DNA of 64,000 nt from JBBQZU01 sp041749535 (GTDB lineage Bacteria; Bacteroidota; Bacteroidia; Flavobacteriales_D; Cryomorphaceae). How positions within the stretch are numbered: position 1 is the first letter of the stretch; each line of letters starts with the position of its first letter. Below the pieces are notes generated by a model. The model saw only the letters and a list, made by a program, of their open reading frames with translations. It had not been told where the DNA came from and made no database searches. The stretch lies in assembly GCA_041749535.1 (NCBI GenBank), contig JBGTBE010000088.1:62001-126000 (forward strand), read 5' to 3'. A program made the position numbers and the translations under genes. Below, one piece after another: positions 18,201 through 26,800 of this stretch.

Positions 18201-19152
18201 CAACAACGAATATATCAAGTAAACCATCGCCAGTATAATCTGCTACCTCAATCATATAAGGAGCATGTGGAGCCACATTCTGCCAGTTGGTGAAATTTCC
18301 TGTGCCGTTGTTAAACATAATAATTACCCCAAGTCCGTTCCAAGGCGATACACTAAACAGTGTAGACACTTTGATAATGTCATTGTCACCATCATTGTCC
18401 ATGTCACGGATCTGCACTGCTGTACCGAATCCACTATTTCTGAGGTTGCCCAGTCTCGTCTGGCTTTGGTTGGTGAATACGCCACTGCCATTGTTGATGA
18501 GCAGGAAGTCTTTTGAAGTACCTCCACCTAACTTGTAGTTTGAAAAGTACAGATCATCGGAACCATCACCATTTATATCTCCTGCCCAAACAGCACAAAA
18601 AAGAATTGCATCTTCATTGAGAACAGGAAACCTTGATGCTGATTGGTTTTGAAGCCCAAGCCAATTGCCATTGCCATCATTGCCCAAATTGGCATAATAA
18701 ATGGGCTGCTGATCGAATGTGTTGGCTACAACTACATCTTGCCAGCCATCTGCATTAAAATCAGCAATGACAACATCGCGGGCAAAAGAAGGTGTACTGA
18801 TAAAGCCCGGCGCGTATTGTGCAGTGCGATCTACAAGAACCCCACTCTCATTGATGAGTAAAAGGTCTGTTTTTGCACCCTCTGTGGATATTGAAAAAGG
18901 CTCTTTTCTAACCACAATCACATCATCAAACCCGTCATTGTTCAAGTCACCCACTGAAATATCCTTCTCCTCTGGATCTGAATTTGCCACAGTGGTTACT
19001 GTGAGCCTTCCTTCAGTTTCAACTTGCCACGTAAGCCACTCTTGGGCATGGCCTGAATTGGCAGTTAGAAGGAACAACATAGCGCCAATAATACTACAAC
19101 TGCCCCTCAGTCTTAAGCTGCACTTATGTGTAGCCAGGTAGAGATTTTTCAT
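15265..19152 (-). CDS. T9SS-exported FG-GAP propeller / vanadium haloperoxidase fusion
   Basis: About 1,295 residues from the ATG at 19152; the frame stays open to 19239 but this ATG gives a proper signal peptide ending NSGHAQ. Domains: FG-GAP/VCBS propeller repeats (about 30-400) with calcium-like loops DLNNDGFDD, DFNADGWQD, DINGDGSDD, DMDNDGDND and DLDLDGDLD; a thrombospondin-3-like DEDGLPDACDPC linker; a vanadium-dependent haloperoxidase/PAP2 domain (about 440-1080) with vanadate-binding clusters KGWYDYIRP (near 890), ISGHSTFSR (near 997) and RIWGGIHPP (near 1067); a fibronectin-like domain; and a type-A T9SS sorting domain (IYPNPTEGIVNLY). Predicted to oxidise halides, or act as a phosphatase, outside the cell. 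Confidence 0.88.
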   Translation of the reverse strand: MKNLYLATHKCSLRLRGSCSIIGAMLFLLTANSGHAQEWLTWQVETEGRLTVTTVANSDPEEKDISVGDLNNDGFDDVIVVRKEPFSISTEGAKTDLLLINESGVLVDRTAQYAPGFISTPSFARDVVIADFNADGWQDVVVANTFDQQPIYYANLGNDGNGNWLGLQNQSASRFPVLNEDAILFCAVWAGDINGDGSDDLYFSNYKLGGGTSKDFLLINNGSGVFTNQSQTRLGNLRNSGFGTAVQIRDMDNDGDNDIIKVSTLFSVSPWNGLGVIIMFNNGTGNFTNWQNVAPHAPYMIEVADYTGDGLLDIFVVDDGNDYLIRNLGVNPNVSINFVREFVNNGSGGFGGNVHAADLDLDGDLDVIVSDVDVDIPPCNSSRKIHILRNDGGQFTQMYNSGFHAWATNSYDVGIIDINNDGLMDFISGKCSGYNVVMNNSCDIVPNTADYDEDGLPDACDPCPTNPDPACAPPTDYPVISTDLNIAEQWNEMLLASIRRDLARPPIHARNLFHISVAMWDIWATYHEGCTHMLGQDLNGFNIPFTPFTLPSDVEAATAEAISYASYRLLMHRFANSPQFILLQQAYNVHMTTLGYDVGNTSTNYSTGSAAAFGNYVAQQMIAFGLQDGSNEQNNYANTDYQPVNPPMSVEDSGNPTLLDFNRWQPLILQIFIDQSGNVIPGAQPPFLSPEWGRVDGFGLSFDDATTYFRDNILWDVFLDPGSPPLLSMDGTGVSDQYKWTFMTTLLWSSHLDPDDGVMWDISPGALGKRDLFPATFAEHPTFYNQQGGGIPGIGHALNPVTGQPYAPNMVPRGDYTRVLAEYWSDGPTSETPPGHWFKIFNDASNDPLMVKKIGGQGPIVSDLEWSVKGYIALGGATHDAAVSAWSIKGWYDYIRPISAIRGMAELGQSSNPGLPSYHPAGMPIIPGFSELVLAGDPLAGPANVNVNKMKVKSWKGHKSLNNIDVDNAGVGWILAENWEPFQRASFVTPPFAGYISGHSTFSRAAAEVLTALTGSEFFPGGIGEFTAEEGEYLVFENGPSMDVTLQWATYRDAANESGLSRIWGGIHPPADDIPGRMVGVMIGLDAYNKAELLWDNCSAPPPDVCSDAPNGLQASVGGSGVLLTWNPVPESVGCRVMGQRVGAASTQTQIDIPVALASQLFVPNSMLQPNKTFKWRVVCACSINPLVTTPFSPYNFFSTGSGIGFAPEDGAVNDVASDITLTIYPNPTEGIVNLYTNLTDYDVEVYDLMGRRVFHKVSLNSPNSLIDLSSLSSGAYYVTLRTENATETQRLIVH

Positions 19153-19322
19153 ATAACTTTTTTTTGAAGAAAACAGCTTCCGTGATTTGGGAAGTTTGCA
19201 ATCGGTTTGAATGATTAGTTTCGCTTTAAAATTAAGCATTTAGCAGGCACAATTCCAAATTTCAAGATCATTTAATTTGATGAGATGTGCGAAATAAAAA
19301 CTCCTTTAATTCTGAATGCGGC

Positions 19323-20639
19323 TTATTCAGGCACGAGTACAGCATGAAGATCGTACGGTTCAGCCTCTGTAATCATCACTTCTGCAAAATCACCTATGCG
19401 GGCATAGCCGGAAGATTTAGCGATAATCACTTCATTGTCTACTTCAGGTGAGTCTCCCTCTGTGCGACCGAGATAAAAATCACCTTCTATCCTATCAATC
19501 ATCACACGGTATCTTTTGCCCACTTTGGATTCATTTATCTCCAGTGAAATACCTGACTGCAATTCCATAACTGCTTCAGCACGTGCAGTTTTTACCTCAG
19601 CCGGCACATCGTCATTTGATTGATATGCATGCGTATCTTCCTCATGGGAATATGTAAATGCACCGAGCCTGTCAAAGCGCATTTCTTCTACCCACTCCAG
19701 CATCTCCTGATGATCTGCTTCACTTTCACCCGGATAACCTGTTATTAAGGTTGAGCGCACTACAATACCAGGCACTTTCAATCTAATATTCTTAATGAGC
19801 TCAGTTGTTTTCTCCCGGGTAATACCCCGTCTCATTGCTTTCAGCATTCGGGTGCTGGCATGCTGCAAAGGAATGTCCAGGTAATTGCAGATGTTAGGCT
19901 TGCTATTCATTACATCCAACACCTCCATTGGGAAACCACTGGGGAATGCATAGTGCAACCTTATCCAGTCAATCCCATTTACATTAGAAAGCTCGTCGAG
20001 CAATTTGGCCAATTCTCGCTTTTTGTAGAGATCAAGACCATAGTAAGTAAGATCCTGGGCTATGAGTATGAGCTCTTTTGTTCCATTAGCGGCAAGCTTT
20101 TGAGCGCGGAGAATGAGCTCTTCAATTGGGGTGCTCTTGTGCCCTCCTCGCATCAGCGGAATGGCGCAAAATGAACAAGGCCTGTCACAGCCTTCAGAGA
20201 TCTTAAAGTATGCGTAGTGCGCGGGGGTTGTAAGGAGGCGTTCACCAACCAGCTCATGTTTGTAATCAGCTTTCAAGGTTTTTAATAGTCTCGGCAGGTC
20301 CCTTGTACCGAAGTACGCATCCACATCTGGAATTTCCTTCTCAAGTTCTGGCTTGTAACGCTCAGAAAGACATCCAGTCACGTACACTTTATCTACCTTC
20401 CCAGCAGCCTTAGCATCAGCCCACTGCAGGATGGTATCTATGCTTTCCTGCTTTGCATTTTCAATAAATCCGCATGTGTTTATTATTACAATGGAAGAAT
20501 CTCCTTCGTCATTTTCGTGTACTACATCGTATCTATTGGCCCGCAATTGAGCCATCAGCACCTCGCTATCAAAAATATTCTTTGAGCAACCAAGCGTTAC
20601 CACATTGACTTTGTTTTTCTTGAGTGTCTTGGTTTTCAT
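19323..20639 (-). CDS. rimO: Ribosomal protein S12 methylthiotransferase RimO
   Basis: 438 residues. This radical-SAM enzyme methylthiolates the conserved Asp of ribosomal protein S12. N-terminal UPF0004 domain (about 10-130) with the three cysteines for the second [4Fe-4S] cluster (TLGCSKN, NTCGF, TGCLSERY); radical-SAM domain with CDRPCSFC (CxxxCxxC, about 151-158); C-terminal TRAM domain (about 370-438). The PLMRGGHKS stretch after the cluster motif is typical of RimO. It follows ftsY by 24 nt in the ribosomal-protein operon. No terminator seen in 19240-19322. Confidence 0.94.
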   Translation of the reverse strand: MKTKTLKKNKVNVVTLGCSKNIFDSEVLMAQLRANRYDVVHENDEGDSSIVIINTCGFIENAKQESIDTILQWADAKAAGKVDKVYVTGCLSERYKPELEKEIPDVDAYFGTRDLPRLLKTLKADYKHELVGERLLTTPAHYAYFKISEGCDRPCSFCAIPLMRGGHKSTPIEELILRAQKLAANGTKELILIAQDLTYYGLDLYKKRELAKLLDELSNVNGIDWIRLHYAFPSGFPMEVLDVMNSKPNICNYLDIPLQHASTRMLKAMRRGITREKTTELIKNIRLKVPGIVVRSTLITGYPGESEADHQEMLEWVEEMRFDRLGAFTYSHEEDTHAYQSNDDVPAEVKTARAEAVMELQSGISLEINESKVGKRYRVMIDRIEGDFYLGRTEGDSPEVDNEVIIAKSSGYARIGDFAEVMITEAEPYDLHAVLVPE

Positions 20640-20663
20640 GAGGGAAGGGTTATTGGAAACTAT

Positions 20664-21617
20664 TTATTCGCCAAACAAGGAATCAACGAATTCGTACTTA
20701 TTAAACACTTGTAAGTGGTCTATCCCTTCCCCTACACCAATATACTTCACAGGAATCTTAAACTCATCTGAAATTCCTATCACTACACCGCCTTTGGCAG
20801 TGCCGTCTATTTTTGTGAGTGCCAAGGCAGTAACCTCAGTAGCAAGGGTAAACTGACGCGCTTGTTCAACCGCATTTTGACCTGTGGATCCATCGAGCAC
20901 AAGAAGCACTTCATGGGGTGCATCAGGAATAATCTTGCTCATTACCTTTCGGATTTTGGTCAGCTCACTCATCAGGCCTACCTTGTTATGGAGGCGCCCG
21001 GCAGTGTCTATCAGAACTATATCGACACCCTGTTTGACAGCAGATTGTAAAGTATCAAATGCCACTGAAGCGGGATCTGCACCCATACCTTGTTGCACAA
21101 TGGGCACGTCAGCCCGGCTTGCCCAAATTTTTAATTGGTCCACTGCCGCTGCACGAAAAGTATCCGCTGCACCTAGCATCACCGATTTTCCCGCCTTTTT
21201 AAATTGATGTGCCAGTTTTCCAATGGTTGTTGTTTTGCCCACCCCGTTCACACCCACCACCATGATCACGAATGGTTTTGTGCTATCGCTGAATGCAAAA
21301 TCAACTTCTGAACCAGCATCACTTTCTTCAAGAAGCGCAGCAATCTCCTCTTTCAATATTCGGTTTAGCTCATCGGTACCGATGTATTTATCACGGGCAA
21401 TTCTTGCTTCTATGCGGCCTATGATCTTCAAGGTGGTGTTCACACCCACATCTGAACTGATCAGAATTTCTTCCAGATTGTCAAGTACTTCGTCGTCTAC
21501 CTTCGATTTTCCAGCAACCGCCCGGGTGAGCTTGGAGAAGAAACCTACTTTCGTTTTCTCAAGTCCTTGATCGAGTTTCTCCTTTTTCTCTTTCGAGAAA
21601 AAATTAAAAAGGCCCAT
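20664..21617 (-). CDS. ftsY: Signal recognition particle receptor FtsY
   Basis: A 317-residue GTPase that docks SRP-ribosome complexes at the membrane to insert membrane proteins. A short N-terminal lysine-rich region replaces the long acidic A domain of E. coli; then the N helical bundle and the G domain with GVNGVGKTTTIGKLA (P-loop), DTFRAAAVDQL, DTAGRLHNK and TKIDGTAKGG. It lies downstream of L28, L33 and DUF4295, separated from them by a terminator-like hairpin at 21634-21665, so expression is probably reduced relative to the ribosomal genes or served by readthrough. Confidence 0.95.
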   Translation of the reverse strand: MGLFNFFSKEKKEKLDQGLEKTKVGFFSKLTRAVAGKSKVDDEVLDNLEEILISSDVGVNTTLKIIGRIEARIARDKYIGTDELNRILKEEIAALLEESDAGSEVDFAFSDSTKPFVIMVVGVNGVGKTTTIGKLAHQFKKAGKSVMLGAADTFRAAAVDQLKIWASRADVPIVQQGMGADPASVAFDTLQSAVKQGVDIVLIDTAGRLHNKVGLMSELTKIRKVMSKIIPDAPHEVLLVLDGSTGQNAVEQARQFTLATEVTALALTKIDGTAKGGVVIGISDEFKIPVKYIGVGEGIDHLQVFNKYEFVDSLFGE

Positions 21618-21633
21618 TGTGTGTAATTAAAAC

Positions 21634-21665
21634 TAAAAAAGGCCTTTTCCATATTGGAAAAAGCC
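21634..21665 (-). terminator. Terminator-like hairpin between the DUF4295 gene and ftsY
   Basis: An 11-bp stem with one mismatch region (aggccttttcc 21640-21650 / ggaaaaagcct 21655-21665), 4-nt loop, then a U-run on the minus strand (21634-21640). It sits 22 bases after the DUF4295 stop and 17 bases before the ftsY start, a place where partial termination would lower ftsY-rimO output. Confidence 0.75.
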
Positions 21666-21687
21666 TGATTGGGTTGAATGAATCAAA

Positions 21688-21843
21688 TTACTTGTTTTTG
21701 AAAAAATCGCTCACCTTTTCATTGTGTACGATTTCTTCTTTGAATGAGTATGCTCCTGTTACAGGCGATTTAATCATCCTGATAACCTTGGTGTGAACTT
21801 TGCCACTACCAGTTTGGAGAGTTGCTACGGTTTTCTTTGCCAT
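21688..21843 (-). CDS. DUF4295 small basic protein
   Basis: 51 residues starting MAKKTVATLQTGSGKVHTKV and ending DFFKNK, strongly basic. It matches the Bacteroidota-specific DUF4295 family, which is almost always encoded between L33 and ftsY as here. Function unproven; the size, charge and position suggest a ribosome-associated protein. It begins 6 nt after the L33 stop. The start is fixed by the conserved MAKKT opening, which is shared with L33 and suggests a common translation initiation context. Confidence 0.85.
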   Translation of the reverse strand: MAKKTVATLQTGSGKVHTKVIRMIKSPVTGAYSFKEEIVHNEKVSDFFKNK

Positions 21844-21849
21844 GACCTA

Positions 21850-22038
21850 TTACTTAATCTCTTTGTGAACGGTTTGACGCTTCAGGATAGGATTGTATTT
21901 TTTCAGCTCCATCCTGTCGGGCGTATTTTTACGGTTTTTGGTAGTGATGTACCTGGATGTACCAGGTTTACCTGACTCCTTGTGCTCAGTGCATTCCAGT
22001 ATTACCTGAATTCTGGCTCCTTTACCTTTCTTTGCCAT
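21850..22038 (-). CDS. rpmG: 50S ribosomal protein L33
   Basis: 62 residues, MAKKGKGARIQVILECTEHK..., with the conserved TKNRKNTPDRMELKKYNP stretch. It has a single cysteine, so this is the zinc-free (C-minus) type of L33. It lies between rpmB (34 nt upstream) and DUF4295 in the L28-L33-DUF4295-ftsY-rimO operon. Confidence 0.96.
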   Translation of the reverse strand: MAKKGKGARIQVILECTEHKESGKPGTSRYITTKNRKNTPDRMELKKYNPILKRQTVHKEIK

Positions 22039-22072
22039 TATTTTATATGCTTATTGGGCTTCCCTTGAAGGC

Positions 22073-22312
22073 TTAATTAACGTAAGTTCCTTTTTCTTTC
22101 GCTTTTTTTATCGCTGCTTCTACACCAAGTTTATTAATGGTGCGTAGCGCTGAAGCTGAAATAGTTAGATTTATCCACCTGTCTTCTGCAGTCAGGTAAA
22201 ATTTCTTTTTAAGCAGGTTCGGGTAGAAACGACGTTTTGTTTTGCGGTTCGAGTGCGAAACATTGTGCCCTACCATCGGTTTTTTTCCTGTAAGCTGACA
22301 AACACGTGCCAT
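22073..22312 (-). CDS. rpmB: 50S ribosomal protein L28
   Basis: 79 residues: MARVCQLTGKKPMVGHNVSH is the canonical L28 N-terminus, followed by the KRRFYPNL stretch and the C-terminal helix. First gene of the L28-L33-DUF4295-ftsY-rimO run. Upstream on the minus strand, TAATTTG near 22356 resembles a -7 element with one base missing in the spacer, so I did not list it as a promoter. Confidence 0.96.
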   Translation of the reverse strand: MARVCQLTGKKPMVGHNVSHSNRKTKRRFYPNLLKKKFYLTAEDRWINLTISASALRTINKLGVEAAIKKAKEKGTYVN

Positions 22313-22370
22313 GGGTTCCTTTGTTTGGGGTATTTTTAAGTGGGGTGCAAATTACGGTATTTCCTTTCGA

Positions 22371-23630
22371 TTATTCAAACCCTTGAGAAAGAATTTCATT
22401 CCGGAGTTCATTTAAGGCTGTAAGCGCTGATAATGTGATGTTTCTGCTGCGACTGTTGCCAAAAGTATGCTTGCTGGAGATGGTGCCACCAGGGCCAGCT
22501 ACACCAATCCATACTGTACCAACGGGTTTTTCGGGTGTACCTCCTTCGGGCCCAGCGATCCCCGTTGTTGCAATTGCCCAGGTAGTTCCGAAACTTCTTC
22601 TCGCTCCTTCTGCCATTTGAATAACAACCTGCTCACTCACAGAACCATATTTCAATATAATTCTGGCATCCACTCCCAGCAACTCACTTTTTGCAATATT
22701 GCTATATGCTACCACTGAGCCCATAAAATGTAAGGATGATCCCGGTATGGCTGTGATAAGATTGGCGATATACCCCCCCGTGCAGCTTTCTGCAGTGCTA
22801 AGGGTTTCGCCTTTGCTAGTCAATAACTTACCCACAACTTCTGCGAGGGTTTCTTTCTCCTTGCCAAAAATGTACTCGGGGATTCTACGTTCTAATTCTG
22901 AAATGTAAAATGCAATTCTGGATTCGATCTCATCCTCATTGACTCCAATATTATAGGCGCTGATGCGCAGTTTTACCTGCCCGGGTGAAGGTAGGTATGC
23001 CAGTGAAAAACCTTCATTTCGAAGCCCAATTTCCCAATCTGAAATCCTTTCCGCAAGAAAGCTCTCCCCAAGACCCTGCGTAAGTATGGTACGATGTATT
23101 ATTCTTGGCGTGGCAAAACGTTCCTTTATTTTCGGTATGATCTGCTCTGACATCAAACCCTTCATTTCATAGGGCACCCCAGGCATTGACACCAAAGCTT
23201 TGTTATCCTTATAAAACCACATACCCATTGCGGTGCCGCGGGTATTTATAAGTATTTCAGCTGTTTTTGGCAAATCTGCCTGACGGTCATTGGCTTCAAG
23301 CATTGCTTTGCCTCGAGATGTAAAAAATGATTTGATACCTGAGTGTACTTCCTCATTTCGCTGCAGCGTGGTTTGAAAATACTCGGCAAGCGTTTCCTTA
23401 GTAATATCGTCCTGGGTTGGACCAAGGCCTCCCGTCATCAGCACAATCTGGGCTCTGCTTAATGAATCATCAACGGCTTCGAGAATCGCCTCACGTGAAT
23501 CGCTGATGGATACAATCCTATTGACACGCACCCCTAACAAATGAAGCTGCTCTGCCATCCACGCAGAGTTGGTATCTATGGTTTGTCCAATGAGCAACTC
23601 GTCGCCAATGGTGATAATCTCTGCTTTCAT
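22371..23630 (-). CDS. cinA: CinA-family protein with nicotinamide-nucleotide amidase domain
   Basis: 419 residues with two domains. The N-terminal MoaB-like/COG1058 domain (1-170) shows MKAEIITIGDELLIGQ and MTGGLGPTQDD and is linked to ADP-ribose pyrophosphatase activity in relatives. The C-terminal PncC domain (about 255-415), with STAESCTGGYIAN and ATTGIAGPEGG, deamidates nicotinamide mononucleotide to recycle pyridine nucleotides. The ATG at 23630 is fixed by the conserved MKAEII start; a perfect -7 promoter element lies only 4 bases upstream, so its mRNA may be leaderless. Confidence 0.93.
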   Translation of the reverse strand: MKAEIITIGDELLIGQTIDTNSAWMAEQLHLLGVRVNRIVSISDSREAILEAVDDSLSRAQIVLMTGGLGPTQDDITKETLAEYFQTTLQRNEEVHSGIKSFFTSRGKAMLEANDRQADLPKTAEILINTRGTAMGMWFYKDNKALVSMPGVPYEMKGLMSEQIIPKIKERFATPRIIHRTILTQGLGESFLAERISDWEIGLRNEGFSLAYLPSPGQVKLRISAYNIGVNEDEIESRIAFYISELERRIPEYIFGKEKETLAEVVGKLLTSKGETLSTAESCTGGYIANLITAIPGSSLHFMGSVVAYSNIAKSELLGVDARIILKYGSVSEQVVIQMAEGARRSFGTTWAIATTGIAGPEGGTPEKPVGTVWIGVAGPGGTISSKHTFGNSRSRNITLSALTALNELRNEILSQGFE

Positions 23631-23634
23631 GGCC

Positions 23635-23642
23635 CAAAGGTA
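23635..23642 (-). promoter_or_regulatory. -7 promoter element abutting the cinA start codon
   Basis: Reads TACCTTTG on the minus strand, an exact TAnnTTTG match, with just GGCC between it and the ATG. The transcript would begin at or within a few bases of the start codon. No clear -33 TTTG is visible. Confidence 0.55.
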
Positions 23643-23808
23643 TAAAGAAGTAAAGCGAAGTTAATGATCGTACCTGTTCTCAGATGTTTTGGAATTATCA
23701 AAGGCTATTGTTAGGATATTAAAAATTAATCCCTGCACTTCAGTGCGAAAAACTGTAACATTTAAAGAAAGCTTGTAGTACAAAGTCATCACACCCTGCA
23801 AGGTGGCT

Positions 23809-26800
23809 ATGACTCAAAAAAAACAACTCCTTATCGCATGCTTCGTGTCAATTGTTGTCACGGGAACACACGGTCAAAAGCCGCAGTTTTCCGATGAAAT
23901 AACACATAATTCAAAGCCACACGAACAATGCGCTCATACAACCATACATGAAGGGCTGATGGTCTCAGACCCAACTTATCGACTAGAGCAAGAGAAGAGA
24001 GAGCACAGATTAAATACCCTGATTGCCCAACATCGCGCAGGATTCATCCCAAAATCCGACGAAGTTTTAACGATTCCAGTAGTGGTCCATATCATTCATA
24101 CGGGACAAGCTTATGGAGTTGATGCCAATATTGATGATGAGCAAGTGTACAGTGCTGTCATGGCACTGAATGATGATTTCCGAAAAGTGCCCGGCACATG
24201 GGGAGACGGAGAAGGCGTAGACACGAAAGTTGAATTTTGCCTGGCACAACGCGATCCAAATGGCAATGCGCACAGCGGAATAAACCGCGTAAATGGATGC
24301 AGCATTTCACTCTACTGCAATGAAGGCATTACAGCTGGAAACGGACAAGGCGCCAATGAGCTCGATGTAAAGAATCTGTCCCGATGGCCCAATCAGCAAT
24401 ACTACAATATTTGGGTAGTCACAGAAATTGAAAATAACAACGGCGGTTCGGGAATTCAAGGCTACGCCTACTTTCCTACTTCTTCATCTGTTGATGGCAC
24501 CGTAGTTCTTTACAACGCTTTTGGAACTGAAGGAACACTTAAATCCTACACCAATAGAAACAAAACACTGACTCATGAATTGGGCCATGCATTTGCCCTT
24601 TTTCATACTTTTCAAGGAGATTCTTGCTCAGAAAGCGATTGCGACTTGCAGGGAGACCGAGTGTGTGATACCCCTCCTACCGTTCTCAGCAGCAGCTGTA
24701 ATGCTCCGGCCTGTGGTGGCACACAGCAGATAGAGAACTATCTGGATTACACCAACCAAACTTGCAAAAACATGTTTACGCAAGGACAAATGGAACGCAT
24801 GCGCCTTTCTATCGAAAACTCGCGACCCAATCTTCTAATTTCTAATGCATGCCAACCAGTAAGCAGCGCGTTGGCCGATGCTTCCATCGCAGCAATTCAT
24901 AAACCATTTGGTAACACATGTTCAAATATTATTGAACCTGTAATGCGCTTATCCAATGCTGGCACTATGCTACTTACATCTGCCACAATTCAGTACCGAA
25001 CTTCGGGAACATGGCAGAATTATAGCTGGTCTGGGATACTAGGTCAGGGTCAAGGGGCTGACATCATTCTGCCTTCACTAAATGGTGGTTGGGGTACCCA
25101 AACCCTGCAGGTGCAAGTCACAAATCCCAATGGAGGGGCAGACAGCAATGCATCAAATAATCTGCTAACACAGGAGTACATCGCCATTCAAAATGGTCAC
25201 CACCTGGAACTTACGGTCGTAATTGACAATCTGGGTTCACAAAGCACATGGGAACTTCGCAATACATCCGCACAAATTATAGCTTCAGGGGGTCCTTATG
25301 CCAATTTTCAAAGCGGTATGAATCATACAACACAAATATGTGTTGTTGATGGCTGTTACGACTTTGTAATGATGGATTCAGGCAACAACGGGATGTGCTG
25401 TTTTAATGGGAATGGCTCCTATACCCTTACAAATTCTGCCGGAACTGTACTTGCTTCTGGAAGCACTTTTACTTCACAACAAACAACGAATTTTTGTTTA
25501 AGCAGTGGTGGTCCTCCACAAGCCAATTTCAGCGCAAACAATACATCGATTTGCGCTGGAGGTAGCGTTTCATTTACCAATCTTACCGAAGGTAATGTGG
25601 ACAGTTATGAATGGACCTTTGCCGGTGGCACACCTGCGATCTCAACCCTCGCAAATCCTGGTAACATTCAATACAATACCTCAGGAACATTCGCAGTGAA
25701 ACTGAAAGCAATAAATGAATTCGGTTATACTGAAGAACTAAAAACAAGCTACATCACTGTAGCAGCAAACTCAATTTGGTATGCCGATGCTGATGGGGAT
25801 GGCTATGGAAATGCTTCTGTGTCCCTTAGTAGCTGCATGCAGCCTCAGGGATATGAAAACAACGCAATGGACTGCGATGACAATGACAACAGTAATTGGA
25901 ACAGCTGCTATGATTGCAATGGTGTGATGAACGGCACATCATCTATTGATGCATGCGGGGTGTGCGATGACAACCCGGAAAATGATTGCGAACCTTGTGC
26001 AACTTTAACTGCGACCGTGGCATCCATCGAAAATCCATCTTGTTATGGTGCAAGTGACGGAGCAATAGAGCTTCTGGTCACTTCTCAAGGAGGAAACTAC
26101 ACAGTACAGTGGAGCAATGGAATGAGCGGCACCAATATAACAGGACTAAGCACAGGTCAATATACCGCCCACATCGTGGACAATAATTGCACAATTCTCA
26201 TAGATGTTTCGCTTGATCAGCCTTCGGCACTTGAAGTGACTTTTGTAAATATCACCCATGTAGGATGCGAAGAAACCAATACTGGGGCGAGTGAATTTGA
26301 AATTTCAGGTGGAACGACACCTTACCTGGTCTATTACGGCAACTTATTACTTTCGCAAAATAGCTTCAATGGGCTATCACCGGGGCTATATACTTTAGAG
26401 GTAAATGACGCTTCGGGATGTGAACTATTCACGACCCTGGAAATTTTGCAAATATCATGCAACAATCTGCCCATCACCCAAGTGGAAGATTCATTTTGCG
26501 AAAGCCAAACTTCCGAGCTGTCTATACCAGTTTCTTGCGAAATTATTACTGAAGCAGAAGGATACGAGTGGAAGTTTACTACACAAGCGGGTGATGATCA
26601 TTTCCTTTTCACCTCTTCAGCCGCATTTGTGCCTTTGGAATTTGAATTTTTACTTCCAAATGCAACCTATGAAATATCAGTTCGCGGCGTACATGCTTCA
26701 ATGCAAAGTGAGTTCGGGGCATCATGCACAATGGTATTTACCATAGCTTCTACAGTCCTGAACATGGTCTCTTGTGGTAATGAGCAAATGGATTTGCTCT

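Noticed and set aside
22340..22365. Possible promoter TAATTTG before rpmB
   Set aside because: One base short of TAnnTTTG; no supporting -33 element.
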